Positions 24,155 through 33,142 of a DNA stretch of 64,000 bases are shown here, one piece after another. Positions within the stretch are counted from its first letter, which is position 1; each line of letters opens with the position of its first letter. The stretch is from positions 335,501 through 399,500 of the forward strand of contig NZ_JAUMKD010000004.1 of assembly GCF_030519475.1 (NCBI RefSeq), given 5' to 3'. The position numbers and the translations under genes were made by a program. The DNA is from Micromonospora sp. C28SCA-DRY-2 (lineage in GTDB: Bacteria; Actinomycetota; Actinomycetes; Mycobacteriales; Micromonosporaceae). The notes beneath the pieces are model-generated. The model was not told the DNA's origin, did not search any database, and saw nothing but the letters and a program-made list of their open reading frames with translations.

Positions 24155-24904
24155 TCAGTCCCCCCGCTCCCGGGTGGCCCGGTCCAGCGCCCGGTCCAGG
24201 ACGACCAGCAGGGCGTCCCGCACCGAGAGCCGGTCCCGGGCGTCGAACTGCACCAGCGGAACGTGGTCGCCGATGGCCAGCGCCCACCGGATCGCGCCGA
24301 GGTCGTGCGCCAGCCGCCCGTCGAAGGCGTTCACCCCGACCGCGAAGGGCAGCTCGGCGCGCTCGAAGAAGTCGATGGCCGGATAGCAGTCGTCCAGCCG
24401 GCTGCTGTCCACCACCACCAGCGCGCCCAGCGCGCCGCGGGCCAGGTCGTCCCACATGAAGCCGAACCGGGTCTGCCCCGGCGTGCCGAACAGGTACAGC
24501 TTCAGGCTGCGGTCGATGGTGACGCAGCCGAAGTCCATCGCCACCGTGGTGGTGGTCTTCGCGGTGCGTACGCCCGGGTCGTCCACGCCGATCCCGGCAC
24601 TGGTCATCTCCGCCTCGGTGGTCAGCGGCGCGATCTCCGAGATGGCGCCCACCGTGGTGGTCTTGCCGACCCCGAAGCCACCGGCGATCAGGATCTTCAC
24701 CGGGATCGGCGGCGCGGCGCGTCCGCCCGGGGCCGGGCGGGGTGCCGGGACGCGTCCGGCGGGCGGGGCCGGCGACTGCGGCGGCGTGGCGCGCCCGACC
24801 GGTGGCGGGGTGCCGGTCGGGGTGCCGTACCGGGCGGCGGCGCTGTTGGTCGCGACCGCGCCCTGCGGGGCGCCCGGCCAGTCAGGAGATCGCACGAAGT
24901 CCAT
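24155..24904 (-). CDS. cvnD: conservon GTPase CvnD
   Basis: 249 residues. A disordered Pro-rich start of about 65 residues precedes a small Ras-like GTPase domain: P-loop GGFGVGKTT, switch region KTTTTVAMDFG, LFGTPGQTRF (the G3 motif) and VGVNAFDG in place of NKxD. In Streptomyces conservons CvnD is bound by the sensor CvnA, CvnB and CvnC in a membrane complex. ATG at 24904; a TTG one codon earlier is possible. Overlaps the DUF742 gene by 23 bases. The N-terminal Pro-rich extension is longer than usual. Confidence 0.92.
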   Translation of the reverse strand: MDFVRSPDWPGAPQGAVATNSAAARYGTPTGTPPPVGRATPPQSPAPPAGRVPAPRPAPGGRAAPPIPVKILIAGGFGVGKTTTVGAISEIAPLTTEAEMTSAGIGVDDPGVRTAKTTTTVAMDFGCVTIDRSLKLYLFGTPGQTRFGFMWDDLARGALGALVVVDSSRLDDCYPAIDFFERAELPFAVGVNAFDGRLAHDLGAIRWALAIGDHVPLVQFDARDRLSVRDALLVVLDRALDRATRERGD

Positions 24905-25364
24905 CAATCACTCGCAGGATGAGGTCGGGGTCGTGGGCGTCGTCGGCGTCGCTGACGTGTACGTCCAGGTGGCCGGCGGCGCGCAGGTCGCCGACCAGCA
25001 CCCGGGTCACGCCGAAGTGCAGCCGGGTCCGGGCGGAGATCTCCGCGACCGAGATCGGTTCGGCGCAGAGCGCGACGATCGCCGCCAGTTCCGGGGCGAG
25101 CCGGGCCGACGGGACCGTCCACGGCGTGCTGTCCGGCCGGGCGGTCACCTGGGTCTCCAGGCCGATCGCCGGGTCGGCCCCGGTCACCCGGCCGGCGGTG
25201 AGCACGAACGGGCGCGGCCCGGCCGGCCCGGTCGGCCCGTCCGGCTCGGGCTCCGGCTCGTCCGCCACCGCCGGTACGCCCGCGTCGTCGGCGGACGCCC
25301 GCAGGTAGGGCCGGATCCGGACCAGCGGTTCCGGATCGGGCTCGCCGGCGGCGTCCGGAGTCAT
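24882..25364 (-). CDS. cvnC: conservon DUF742 protein CvnC
   Basis: 160 residues. The DUF742 core shows VRIRPYL, PFVLTAGRVTG, LAPELAAIVALCAEPISVAEISARTRLHFGVTRVLVGDL and HLDVHV, a winged-helix-like fold. The middle is interrupted by an Asp/Glu/Pro-rich stretch. ATG start at 25364 overlaps the CvnB stop. CvnC is thought to link CvnB/CvnA to the GTPase. Confidence 0.92.
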   Translation of the reverse strand: MTPDAAGEPDPEPLVRIRPYLRASADDAGVPAVADEPEPEPDGPTGPAGPRPFVLTAGRVTGADPAIGLETQVTARPDSTPWTVPSARLAPELAAIVALCAEPISVAEISARTRLHFGVTRVLVGDLRAAGHLDVHVSDADDAHDPDLILRVIDGLRAIS

Positions 25365-25837
25365 TGCTGGGCGGCGTTCTTCAACTCGGCGATCAGGCGC
25401 GGGGTGAGCGCGCCGCCGGCCCGGCCGGCGAAGAGCGTCATCTCGTACGCGACGGTGCCCAGGTTGGCGGTCCGGTCGGCGACCACGCCGAGCACCGACC
25501 CGCTGCTGATCGCGGTGATCAGCAGGTAGCCCTCGGCCATGTCCACGACCACCCGGTTCAACCCGCCGAGGGCGTACCAGCTGGCGGCGCCGCCGGCCAG
25601 GCTGGTCATGCCGGAGACCACGGCGGCGAGCCGCTCCGCGTTGGACCGGTCCTTGATCGCGGACATCGCCATCAGCAGCCCGTCCGAGGAGACAGCTATC
25701 GCCTCCAGCACCCCGGCCGTGCCGGAGGTGAAGGAGTCCAGCAGCCAGTTGAAGGTGCGGGCCTCCGGGCTGAGCTCCCCGCCGGAGTCGGGGTGGTTCT
25801 GGTGCTCGACGCTGTCGTGCGGGAAGGTGCTGGTCAC
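25361..25837 (-). CDS. cvnB: conservon Roadblock/LC7 protein CvnB
   Basis: 158 residues. Roadblock/LC7 fold: FNWLLDSFTSGTAGVLEAIAVSSDGLLMAMS, ERLAAVVSGMTSLAGGAA, VVVDMAEGYLLITAIS and VLGVVADRTANLGTVAYEM. These proteins regulate small GTPases, here CvnD. GTG at 25837 shares four bases with the CvnA stop. Confidence 0.93.
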   Translation of the reverse strand: MTSTFPHDSVEHQNHPDSGGELSPEARTFNWLLDSFTSGTAGVLEAIAVSSDGLLMAMSAIKDRSNAERLAAVVSGMTSLAGGAASWYALGGLNRVVVDMAEGYLLITAISSGSVLGVVADRTANLGTVAYEMTLFAGRAGGALTPRLIAELKNAAQQ

Positions 25838-28713
25838 CGTGATGATCCCTCTTCCTCGGGGTGGTCTGGGCGGACGTCACGCAGAGCGCGGGCGACGCCC
25901 GCCTCGAACGCGGTGATGAGGTCGCGGACCTCGGCCGGGTCGCCGGGGTGCTGGCTGAGCGGCTGCGGGGCCGGGGCGGTGGTCAGGTTCGCCCCGGGCA
26001 CCCGCCGGTGCAGCGCGGGCGGGGCGGGCGTACCGGCGGGGTCGACCGGGCCGGCGGGGCTGGTCGGGCCGGCGGGTTCGACCGGCGCCGGTAGTCCGGC
26101 GGGCAGGGTCAGCTCGGCCCGGCGTACCCCGGACTCGAACGACTCCAGCAGCGCCCGGGCGCCGGCCGGGTCGGCGCCGGCCGGGTCCGCCGGCCGGGCC
26201 GGCGCGCCGGCCGGGGGCAGGCTGGCACCGGGCACCCGCTGCCGGATGCCGACCCCGGGCAGGGCCGGCCCGTCGGGCGGGACGGCGCCGACCGGCGGCG
26301 GGTTCCGGCGCGACCGGCGGGGCAGGCCGGCCGCCGTCGTCCCGGGCTCGGCCGGCGCGACCGGCCCGGTGGAGGCCGGACCGGTCGGCGGCCCGGTGCG
26401 GCCGAGGCCGGCGGGCGGCTCGGTGCGGCCGGGGCCGGCGGGCGGCTCGGTTGGGGCCGGGCCGGTGGGCGGGCCACCGGGGATCGCGAGGCCCTCCGGC
26501 GCGCTGATCTCCAGGAACGCGGTGGCCCCCGTTGGCGCGGCGGCCGGGGCCCCGGTGCCGGGCGGATCGGATGCCCGGGTCACCTCGGCGGCACCGACCT
26601 GCCCGGACCCACCGGGCGGGCCGCCGGCGCCGAAGGCGTCCCAGGACTCGCCGGACTCCATGGTCCGGGTGGCCCGGCCGAGCAGCGCCGGGTCGAAGCC
26701 GGTCGGCGGGTCCGCAGCCGGGGGCGGTGCGGCCGCCGGTCGTCCGGCGACCGCCGCGGCCAGCGCCCGGCCGCCCGCCGCGTCGACCATCCGGGGCGGC
26801 AGCCGCCGCTCCCGGGCCGGCACGGTGGCCCGGGCCACCGTGGCTCCGGACCGCTCGCCGCGCGGCACCACCAGCGCGGCCAGCGGGACGTCCAGCAGGG
26901 CCGTCACCCCGCCGCCGACGGTGGCGGTCAGCCGTACCGTCCACCCGTGCCGCCGGGCCAGCCGGCCCACCACGAAGAGGCCGAGCACCTCGGTGGGGGC
27001 GAGGTCGAGCCGCTCCCGGCGGGTGAGCCGGGCGTTCTCCTCGGCCAGCCGCTCCGCGGTCATGCCGATCCCCTGGTCCACCACGGCCAGCCGGGCGCCG
27101 GCGCCGGTCAGCTCGCCGGTCACCACCACCCGGGTGTGCGGCGGGGAGAAGGCGGTGGCGTTCTCCATCAGCTCGGCCAGCGCCAGCACCAGGTCGCCGA
27201 CGGTGCCGGGAGCCGCCGAGACGCCGGGCGGCACGCGTACGTCCACCCGGGTGTAGTCCTCGATCTCGCCGAGCGCCAGCCGCACCACGTCGCCGAGCGG
27301 CACCGGCGCCACGTGCGCGTCGGCACCGGTCGACCCGGAGAGCACCACCAGGCTGCCGGCGTTGCGGCGCAGCCGGCTGGAGATGTGGTCGAGCCGGTAC
27401 AGGTGCTCCAGCCGGGACGGGTCGGTCTCCTGCCGTTCCAGCCGGTCGATCAGCGCGATCTGCCGGCCGACCAGGTTCTGGGTGCGCCGGCCGACGTGGC
27501 CGAACATCTGCGCCACGTTGCGCCGGCCGGCCACCTGCCGCTCCACCAGCCGGGCCGCGGTGGCCTGCACCCGGTCGAACGCCCGGGCCAGGTCGCCGAT
27601 CTCGTCCCGGGCCCGTACGTCGACCGGGTCGAGCCGGACCGGCGGGACGTTCTCGGTCTCGTCGTCGACCACCCGGACCAGTTCGGCCTCGGCGAGCCGG
27701 GCCACCCGGTCGGCGGAGCGGGTGAGCCGGGTCAGCGGCCGGGCCACCGTCCGGGCCACCGCGACGCTGAGCAGCAGCACCACCGCCAGGATCAGCGCGG
27801 CCGACCCGCCCACCAGGTACGCCGCGGTCAGCGCCCGGCGCTGCTCGCCGGTCACCTCGGCGAGCACGTCCGCCACGACCTTCTTCTCGATGAACTGGCC
27901 CAGCGTGATCATCGAGCGGGCCGACGGGAAGAGCGCGTCCAGGGTCACGTTCCGGACCGCGCCGGACGGGTTGACCACGCTGGTGGTCAGGAAGTCGGCG
28001 CTGGTCCGGGCGGCCACCGCCGCGTCGTTCAGCACGGCCAGCTTGAGCTGCTCGGCGGTGATCAGGCGGCGGAACCGGCGGTTGTCCACGGTGAGCGCGG
28101 ACATGCAGGCGACGAAGGCGGCGTTGGTCGTCGGGTCGTTGCTCGCCTTCACCAGCACGATCAGCGTGGCGCAGGCGCCCAACCCCTCGTCGGCGCGCAG
28201 CAGCGCGTCCAGCGCGAGCACCTGCCGTCCGGCCGCCGTCTCGGTGTCCACGCTGAACGGCAGCCGCAGCGACTCGATCAGCGCCATGTCGACCGGCCCG
28301 TACGCGTCCATGATCTGGCTCGGGGTGGCGGTGCCGGCGAGCACCGCGCGGCGCAGGTCGGTCAGCGCCCGTACCCCGTCCAGCGCGTCGGCGACCGGTG
28401 CCGGCAGCGCCTCGCCCCGCTCGGCCCGCAGGTCGGCCACCCGGTCGTCCACGGTGGCGCTCTTGCGCACCAGTTCGCTGCGGCTGACCCGGCCGAGCAG
28501 CAGGCCGACCGAGAGGATGCGTTCCTGTTGCAGGTCCTGCACGAGGGTGCCGATCCGGCTGGCCAGCCGGACCCGCTCGGCGATGTCGCCGGCCCGCTGG
28601 GCGGCCGCCACCCGGTCGACCACCACCGGTACGGCGAGACCGAGGGTGCTGATCAGCGGGATGACCACGAGCAGCGCGAGCTTGCCGCGGATCCGGAGCC
28701 TACCGAGCAGCAT
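25834..28713 (-). CDS. cvnA: conservon sensor histidine kinase CvnA
   Basis: 959 residues. N-terminal helix LALLVVIPLISTLGLAVPVVV, then a nitrate-sensor (NIT)-like helical extracellular domain to about residue 310. A second helix (AAYLVGGSAALILAVVLLLSVAVA), a HAMP segment and the dimer/phospho-acceptor helix LYRLDHISSRLRRNAGSLVVL follow. The HATPase domain has MENATAFSPP (N box) and VVDQGIGM (G1). The last 350 residues are a Pro/Ala/Gly-rich cytoplasmic tail with two late conserved blocks (EVRDLITAFEAGVARA). It senses an unknown signal and recruits CvnB-D. Its start lies within the upstream gene by 14 bases. Confidence 0.92.
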   Translation of the reverse strand: MLLGRLRIRGKLALLVVIPLISTLGLAVPVVVDRVAAAQRAGDIAERVRLASRIGTLVQDLQQERILSVGLLLGRVSRSELVRKSATVDDRVADLRAERGEALPAPVADALDGVRALTDLRRAVLAGTATPSQIMDAYGPVDMALIESLRLPFSVDTETAAGRQVLALDALLRADEGLGACATLIVLVKASNDPTTNAAFVACMSALTVDNRRFRRLITAEQLKLAVLNDAAVAARTSADFLTTSVVNPSGAVRNVTLDALFPSARSMITLGQFIEKKVVADVLAEVTGEQRRALTAAYLVGGSAALILAVVLLLSVAVARTVARPLTRLTRSADRVARLAEAELVRVVDDETENVPPVRLDPVDVRARDEIGDLARAFDRVQATAARLVERQVAGRRNVAQMFGHVGRRTQNLVGRQIALIDRLERQETDPSRLEHLYRLDHISSRLRRNAGSLVVLSGSTGADAHVAPVPLGDVVRLALGEIEDYTRVDVRVPPGVSAAPGTVGDLVLALAELMENATAFSPPHTRVVVTGELTGAGARLAVVDQGIGMTAERLAEENARLTRRERLDLAPTEVLGLFVVGRLARRHGWTVRLTATVGGGVTALLDVPLAALVVPRGERSGATVARATVPARERRLPPRMVDAAGGRALAAAVAGRPAAAPPPAADPPTGFDPALLGRATRTMESGESWDAFGAGGPPGGSGQVGAAEVTRASDPPGTGAPAAAPTGATAFLEISAPEGLAIPGGPPTGPAPTEPPAGPGRTEPPAGLGRTGPPTGPASTGPVAPAEPGTTAAGLPRRSRRNPPPVGAVPPDGPALPGVGIRQRVPGASLPPAGAPARPADPAGADPAGARALLESFESGVRRAELTLPAGLPAPVEPAGPTSPAGPVDPAGTPAPPALHRRVPGANLTTAPAPQPLSQHPGDPAEVRDLITAFEAGVARALRDVRPDHPEEEGSSR

Positions 28714-29890
28714 CGACCGACCCCCACGACGCGAGAGCGGGGTCGCCGGCCGGGCCGGCCGGCTGGAGCGGGTGCGGCTCGTCGGGGCGCGATCCGGACC
28801 GCGGTCGCCAGGCGTCGCTCTCCGGCGCCGCGTCGGCCTGTGCGCGGGCCTGCCGCGCCTCGGCCGCGCGCCGTCGGGCCCGGCGGGCCGCGGCGAGCAG
28901 CACCCCGCCGAGCGCGGCCAGCAGCAGGACGGCGAGCCCGACGGCCCCGAGCGCGAACCGGCGGTCCCGGTCCAGCGCGTCGACCCGCCCGGCGAGCAGG
29001 GCGTCGAGTTCGGCGAGGATGACCGGCTGGAGCTCGGTGGCGGCGGCCTGCGCGTTCAGCCGGGCCGCGGCGATCTGCGCCGGGTCGACCACCCCGGTGC
29101 GCTCGGCCGGGGTGGAGGCGGCGGCCAGCGCCTCGACCGCGCGCTGGTAGGTGTCGAGCGGGGTGAGCACGTTGGCGCCCAGGTCGGTGCTCTCCGTGCT
29201 GTCGACCGCCGCGCGCAGGTCGGCGACCAGGTCGCCGGCCGGGGTCAACGCGCCCGCCCGGAGGGCGGCGAGTTCGGTGGCGGTGCGCAGCCGGTCGGTG
29301 TCCGGCCGGCGGGCGGCGAGCGTGGCCAGGTCGGCCAGCCGGCCGGTGGCCACCACCGCCTCGGGCAGTTCCTGGCCGGCCCCGTCCTGGAGGAAGAAGG
29401 AGTCGGCCGCCGGGTCGCGGACCAGGCCGGAACTCTCCCGTACCTTCCGGTAGAGGTCCAGCAACAGGTCGGTGACCTCGCCGTACGCCGCGAACGCGGC
29501 CTCCGGCTCCGCCGGCGGACGGTCGCGCAGCGCCTCCAGCTTCGCCCGCAGCCCGGCCCAGCGTTCCTGGCTGCGCAACTCCCGCCCGATCCGGGCGTCG
29601 ACCGAGGCGGCGGCCTCGACCGCGCGGGTCAGCGGCTCCCCGGGCACGGGCCGGCCGGCGACCGCCGCGGACTGCGCGTCGACCAGCGCGTCGGTGACCG
29701 GGGCGAGGGCCGACAGGTAGGTCACCCCGAGCCGCTCCCGGGCGGCCAGCGCCCGGTCGTCGTCGGTGTGCCGCCAGGTCAGACCGAACAGCAGCGCCAC
29801 CGGCGCCAGCAGGGCCACCACGAGCAGCGGCGGCAGCAGGCGGGCCGCTGGGGAGGGTCGGCGACGGGCCCGCGGGGCGGGGACGGTCAT
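28700..29890 (-). CDS. two-helix membrane sensor-like protein before cvnA
   Basis: 396 residues from ATG 29890 with GGAGGAAAC upstream. A first helix (LLPPLLVVALLAPVALLFGLTW) and a second (FALGAVGLAVLLLAALGGVLLAAARRARRR) enclose a mainly helical domain of about 300 residues (LGVTYLSALAPVTDALVDAQSAAVAG). The shape is the sensory half of a NIT/histidine-kinase receptor but no kinase, HAMP or GAF domain follows, only a 50-residue disordered tail. It overlaps cvnA by 14 bases, so it should be made with it; it may sense or modulate for CvnA. Confidence 0.7.
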   Translation of the reverse strand: MTVPAPRARRRPSPAARLLPPLLVVALLAPVALLFGLTWRHTDDDRALAARERLGVTYLSALAPVTDALVDAQSAAVAGRPVPGEPLTRAVEAAASVDARIGRELRSQERWAGLRAKLEALRDRPPAEPEAAFAAYGEVTDLLLDLYRKVRESSGLVRDPAADSFFLQDGAGQELPEAVVATGRLADLATLAARRPDTDRLRTATELAALRAGALTPAGDLVADLRAAVDSTESTDLGANVLTPLDTYQRAVEALAAASTPAERTGVVDPAQIAAARLNAQAAATELQPVILAELDALLAGRVDALDRDRRFALGAVGLAVLLLAALGGVLLAAARRARRRAAEARQARAQADAAPESDAWRPRSGSRPDEPHPLQPAGPAGDPALASWGSVDAAR

Positions 29891-30271
29891 GGTCGGTTTC
29901 CTCCGGCGGTGCGCGGGAAGGGGAAACGGCCGGTGCGGGAGTGTCGTGGGTGGAGTCCCGTCCGCCGGACCGGAAACGTAACCGAACCTTCCGGCACAGT
30001 TGCCCCCCGTCAATCAGTCGGCTTCGCGTCACTTCGCGCCATGTCACGTCACGCGCAGCCGACGAGCACGCTCCGTGCGATTCGTGAAGTGACATGGATG
30101 GATCGGTGCGGTTTCCGCCGAAGATCCGAATTCACGTGATCCGAATTCGCCGCGCTGGGACGGGACTGGACGTTGCGCGGACGCACCGCACCGGACGCCG
30201 ATCGGGGCAACCGGACGGACGTACGGAGGATCTCAGCCAACGCTCAGCCTCCGGCCCGTACCGTGTGCCGC
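29891..30271. promoter_or_regulatory. divergent leader with nested repeats
   Basis: No gene is seen in these 380 bases. CCATGTCAC (30039-30047) is matched by GTGACATGG (30089-30097). TCACTTCG and CGTGAAGTGA flank the same area. Then GATCCGAATTC occurs twice with a 15-base period (30123-30133 and 30138-30148). They are likely operators for the conservon and/or the hydrolase-ABC gene. Confidence 0.45.
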
Positions 30272-33142
30272 ATGAGATCGCCGTTGTCGGCCGCGCGGAT
30301 CCGGCGTGCCCTGCCCACCCGCCGCCGTCGGGTGGTCGCCGCCTCGACGGCAGTCGTGCTGCTCGCCGCCGCCGTCACCTGGGCGGTGTGGCCGCGGGAG
30401 GCGGCGGTACGCACCGAGGCCGCGATGCTCACCGTCCGCTCCGGACCGGCCGGCGACCAGCCGGTGGACCTGGACACCACGCTCTACCTGCCCGAGGACG
30501 CCTCGGCCACCCGGAAGGTGCCGGCGGTGCTGCTGGCGCACGGCTTCGGCGGCACCAAGGACTCAGTGCGCGCCGACGCCGAGGAGTTCGCCGGGCGCGG
30601 CTACGCGGTGCTGACCTGGACCGCCCGCGGCTTCGGTCGCAGCGGCGGGCAGATCCACCTGGACCACCCCGACTACGAGGTCCGCGACGCCGAGCGCCTG
30701 CTGGACTGGCTGGCCGCCCGGCCGGAGATCCGCACCGACGGCGCCGGGGACCCCCGGGTCGGCGTGGTCGGCGGCTCGTACGGCGGCGGCCTGGCGCTGC
30801 TGCTCGCCGCGCGGGACCGGCGGGTCGACGCGATCGTCCCGATGATCACGTGGAACGACCTGTCCCGGGCGTTTTTGCCGGAGAGCACCGGCCGGGAGCC
30901 CGTCGACGGGGTGTTCAAGAAGGGCTGGGCCGGACTCTTCTTCGGCGGGGGCGGCAGCGTCGGCACCGGGCCGGCCGGGCTCTCCGGGACGGCCGCCGCC
31001 CAGCCGGAGGGTGCCCCGGCGTCCGCCGGCCCGCCCGCTCCGGGGCCGGGCGCCGGGCCGGGTACCGGCCCGGGCGGTGCCCCGGCCGGGGCCGCCGACC
31101 CGTCCTGCGGCCGGTTCGCCGCCGACGTCTGCGCCGCGTACCTGCGGATCGCCACCACCGGCCGGGCCGACCAGGCCGCCGTGGACCTGCTGCGCCGCTC
31201 CAGCCCGGCCGGCGTGCTGGACCGGATCACCGCGCCGACGCTGCTGGTGCAGGGCGAGGCGGACACCCTCTTCCCGCTCAGCGAGGCGGACGCCAACGCC
31301 CGCGGCATCGCCGCGGCCGGCACCCCCGTCCGGGTCGCCTGGTTCACCGGCGGCCACGACGGCGGCGAGGGACCGAAGACCGACACCGACCGGGTGCGGT
31401 ACCTGACCATCCAGTGGCTGGACCACTACGTCAGGGGCGAGGGCGACGCCCCGGGCGACGACTTCACCTGGTCCCGGATCGCCGGTTTCGACGCCCTCGA
31501 CCGGGGCCTGGTGGCCACCGGCTACCGCACCGCCGACTACCCGGGCACCGCCGGCGACGCGCGCCGGGAGATCACGGTGGCCGGCCCGGCGCAGCCGATC
31601 GCCAACCCGCCGGCCGGCAACCCGGCCGCCATCTCCTCGGTGCCCTTCGCCGGGGAACTCTCCTCGCTGCTCGGCGGGGTGGCCGGGGACGTGCCCGGCC
31701 AGCACGCCCGGTTCGAGTCGGCGCCGCTGGACGAGGCGGTGGACGTGGTCGGCGCGCCCACCGTGTCGGTCCGGGTCGCCTCGCCGACCGGCGAGGCGGT
31801 GCTCTTCGTCAAGCTCTACGACGTCGAGCCGGGCGCCGCGGCCACCCTGCCGAACGGGCTGGTCGCCCCGATCCGGCTCACCGGCCTGCCGAGCCGGATC
31901 GAGGAGGCGCGGCCGGTCACGGTGACCCTGCCGGCGATCGTCCGGCGGATCGAGGCCGGGCACCGGCTCCGGGTGGTGGTGGCCACCTCCGACCAGGCGT
32001 ACGCCACGCCGGTCGAGCCGACCGTCTACACGGTGGCCCCCGGCGACGGGCCGGTGACCCTGCCCACGGTGACCGGCGAGCCGATCCCCACCACCGCGAC
32101 GATCTGGCGCTGGGTGCTGGCCGGCCTGCTCGCCGCGATCGCGGTCGGGCTCGTCGTGGTCGTCGCCGTGGTCCGCCGCCGGCACCGCCGCCAGGACAGC
32201 TCCGTCCATCCCGGCTACGCGGACACCCCGCTGGCCGTGCGCCAACTCCGCAAGGAGTACGCGGACGGCTTCGTCGCCGTCTCCAACGTGGACTTCGAGG
32301 TGCACCCCGGCCAGGTGGTCGGCCTGCTCGGCCCGAACGGCGCCGGCAAGACCACCACCCTGCGGGTGCTGATGGGGCTGACCCAGCCGACGGCCGGCGA
32401 GATCTACGTCTTCGGGCACCGGCTGGTGCCCGGCTCCCCGGTGCTCTCCCGGATCGGCGCGCTGGTGGAGGGGCCCGGCTTCCTGCCGCACCTGTCGGGC
32501 CTTGCGAACCTCAAGGCGTACTGGCGGGCGACCGGCCGGCCGGTGGCGGACGCGCACTTCGACGAGGCGCTGGAGATCGCCGGGCTGGGCGCCTCGGTGC
32601 ACCGGAAGATCAAGACGTACAGCCACGGCATGAAGCAGCGGCTGGCCATCGCCCAGGCCATGCTCGGCCTGCCCGAGCTGCTGGTGCTCGACGAGCCGAC
32701 CGACGGGCTCGACCCGCCGCAGATCGCCGAGATGCGCCGGGTGCTCCAGCGCTACGCCACCGACGGCCGGGCGGTGCTGGTCTCCAGCCACCTGCTCGCC
32801 GAGGTGGAGCAGACCTGCACGCACGCCGTGGTGGTGAACAAGGGCCGGATCGTCGCCGCCGGCCCGGTCGAGGAGATCGTCGGCGAGTCGCCGAGCGTGC
32901 TGTTCGAGGTGACCGACCCGGACGCCGCCCGTACCGTGCTGGACCGGCTGGAGGGGGTGCGCGTGCTGCCCGACGGCGAGGGGCAGCTGGTCGTGGACAC
33001 CAACGGCACCGCCCGCAGCGAGGTGGTGGCCGAGCTGGTCCGGGCCGGGATCGGAGTGGACCGGGTGGTGCCGCGGCGCCGCCTGGAGGACGCGTTCCTC
33101 GCCCTGGTGGGCGAGAACTCACGGGGAAGCGGGGACCGGTGA
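30272..33142 (+). CDS. S15-type alpha/beta hydrolase fused to ABC transporter ATPase
   Basis: 956 residues. Helix near 25-45 (VVAASTAVVLLAAAVTWAVW), then an alpha/beta hydrolase of the CocE/X-Pro-peptidase (S15) type with catalytic Ser169 (GGSYGGG), Asp331 (GEADTLFP), His362 (FTGGHDGG), and its jelly-roll C-terminal domain (PTVSVRVASPTGEAVLFVKLYDV). A second helix (611-636) is followed by a full ABC ATPase: Walker A GPNGAGKTTT near 687, signature YSHGMKQRL, Walker B LLVLDEPTDGLDP, His in VLVSSHLL. The layout puts the hydrolase outside and the ATPase inside. It shares ATGA with the permease gene. Confidence 0.85.
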   Translation: MRSPLSAARIRRALPTRRRRVVAASTAVVLLAAAVTWAVWPREAAVRTEAAMLTVRSGPAGDQPVDLDTTLYLPEDASATRKVPAVLLAHGFGGTKDSVRADAEEFAGRGYAVLTWTARGFGRSGGQIHLDHPDYEVRDAERLLDWLAARPEIRTDGAGDPRVGVVGGSYGGGLALLLAARDRRVDAIVPMITWNDLSRAFLPESTGREPVDGVFKKGWAGLFFGGGGSVGTGPAGLSGTAAAQPEGAPASAGPPAPGPGAGPGTGPGGAPAGAADPSCGRFAADVCAAYLRIATTGRADQAAVDLLRRSSPAGVLDRITAPTLLVQGEADTLFPLSEADANARGIAAAGTPVRVAWFTGGHDGGEGPKTDTDRVRYLTIQWLDHYVRGEGDAPGDDFTWSRIAGFDALDRGLVATGYRTADYPGTAGDARREITVAGPAQPIANPPAGNPAAISSVPFAGELSSLLGGVAGDVPGQHARFESAPLDEAVDVVGAPTVSVRVASPTGEAVLFVKLYDVEPGAAATLPNGLVAPIRLTGLPSRIEEARPVTVTLPAIVRRIEAGHRLRVVVATSDQAYATPVEPTVYTVAPGDGPVTLPTVTGEPIPTTATIWRWVLAGLLAAIAVGLVVVVAVVRRRHRRQDSSVHPGYADTPLAVRQLRKEYADGFVAVSNVDFEVHPGQVVGLLGPNGAGKTTTLRVLMGLTQPTAGEIYVFGHRLVPGSPVLSRIGALVEGPGFLPHLSGLANLKAYWRATGRPVADAHFDEALEIAGLGASVHRKIKTYSHGMKQRLAIAQAMLGLPELLVLDEPTDGLDPPQIAEMRRVLQRYATDGRAVLVSSHLLAEVEQTCTHAVVVNKGRIVAAGPVEEIVGESPSVLFEVTDPDAARTVLDRLEGVRVLPDGEGQLVVDTNGTARSEVVAELVRAGIGVDRVVPRRRLEDAFLALVGENSRGSGDR

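Noticed and set aside
19622..24922. 1766-residue open frame on the plus strand
   Set aside because: Antisense shadow of the amidase, CDC48-like and conservon genes; low-complexity His/Gly/Arg/Val composition.
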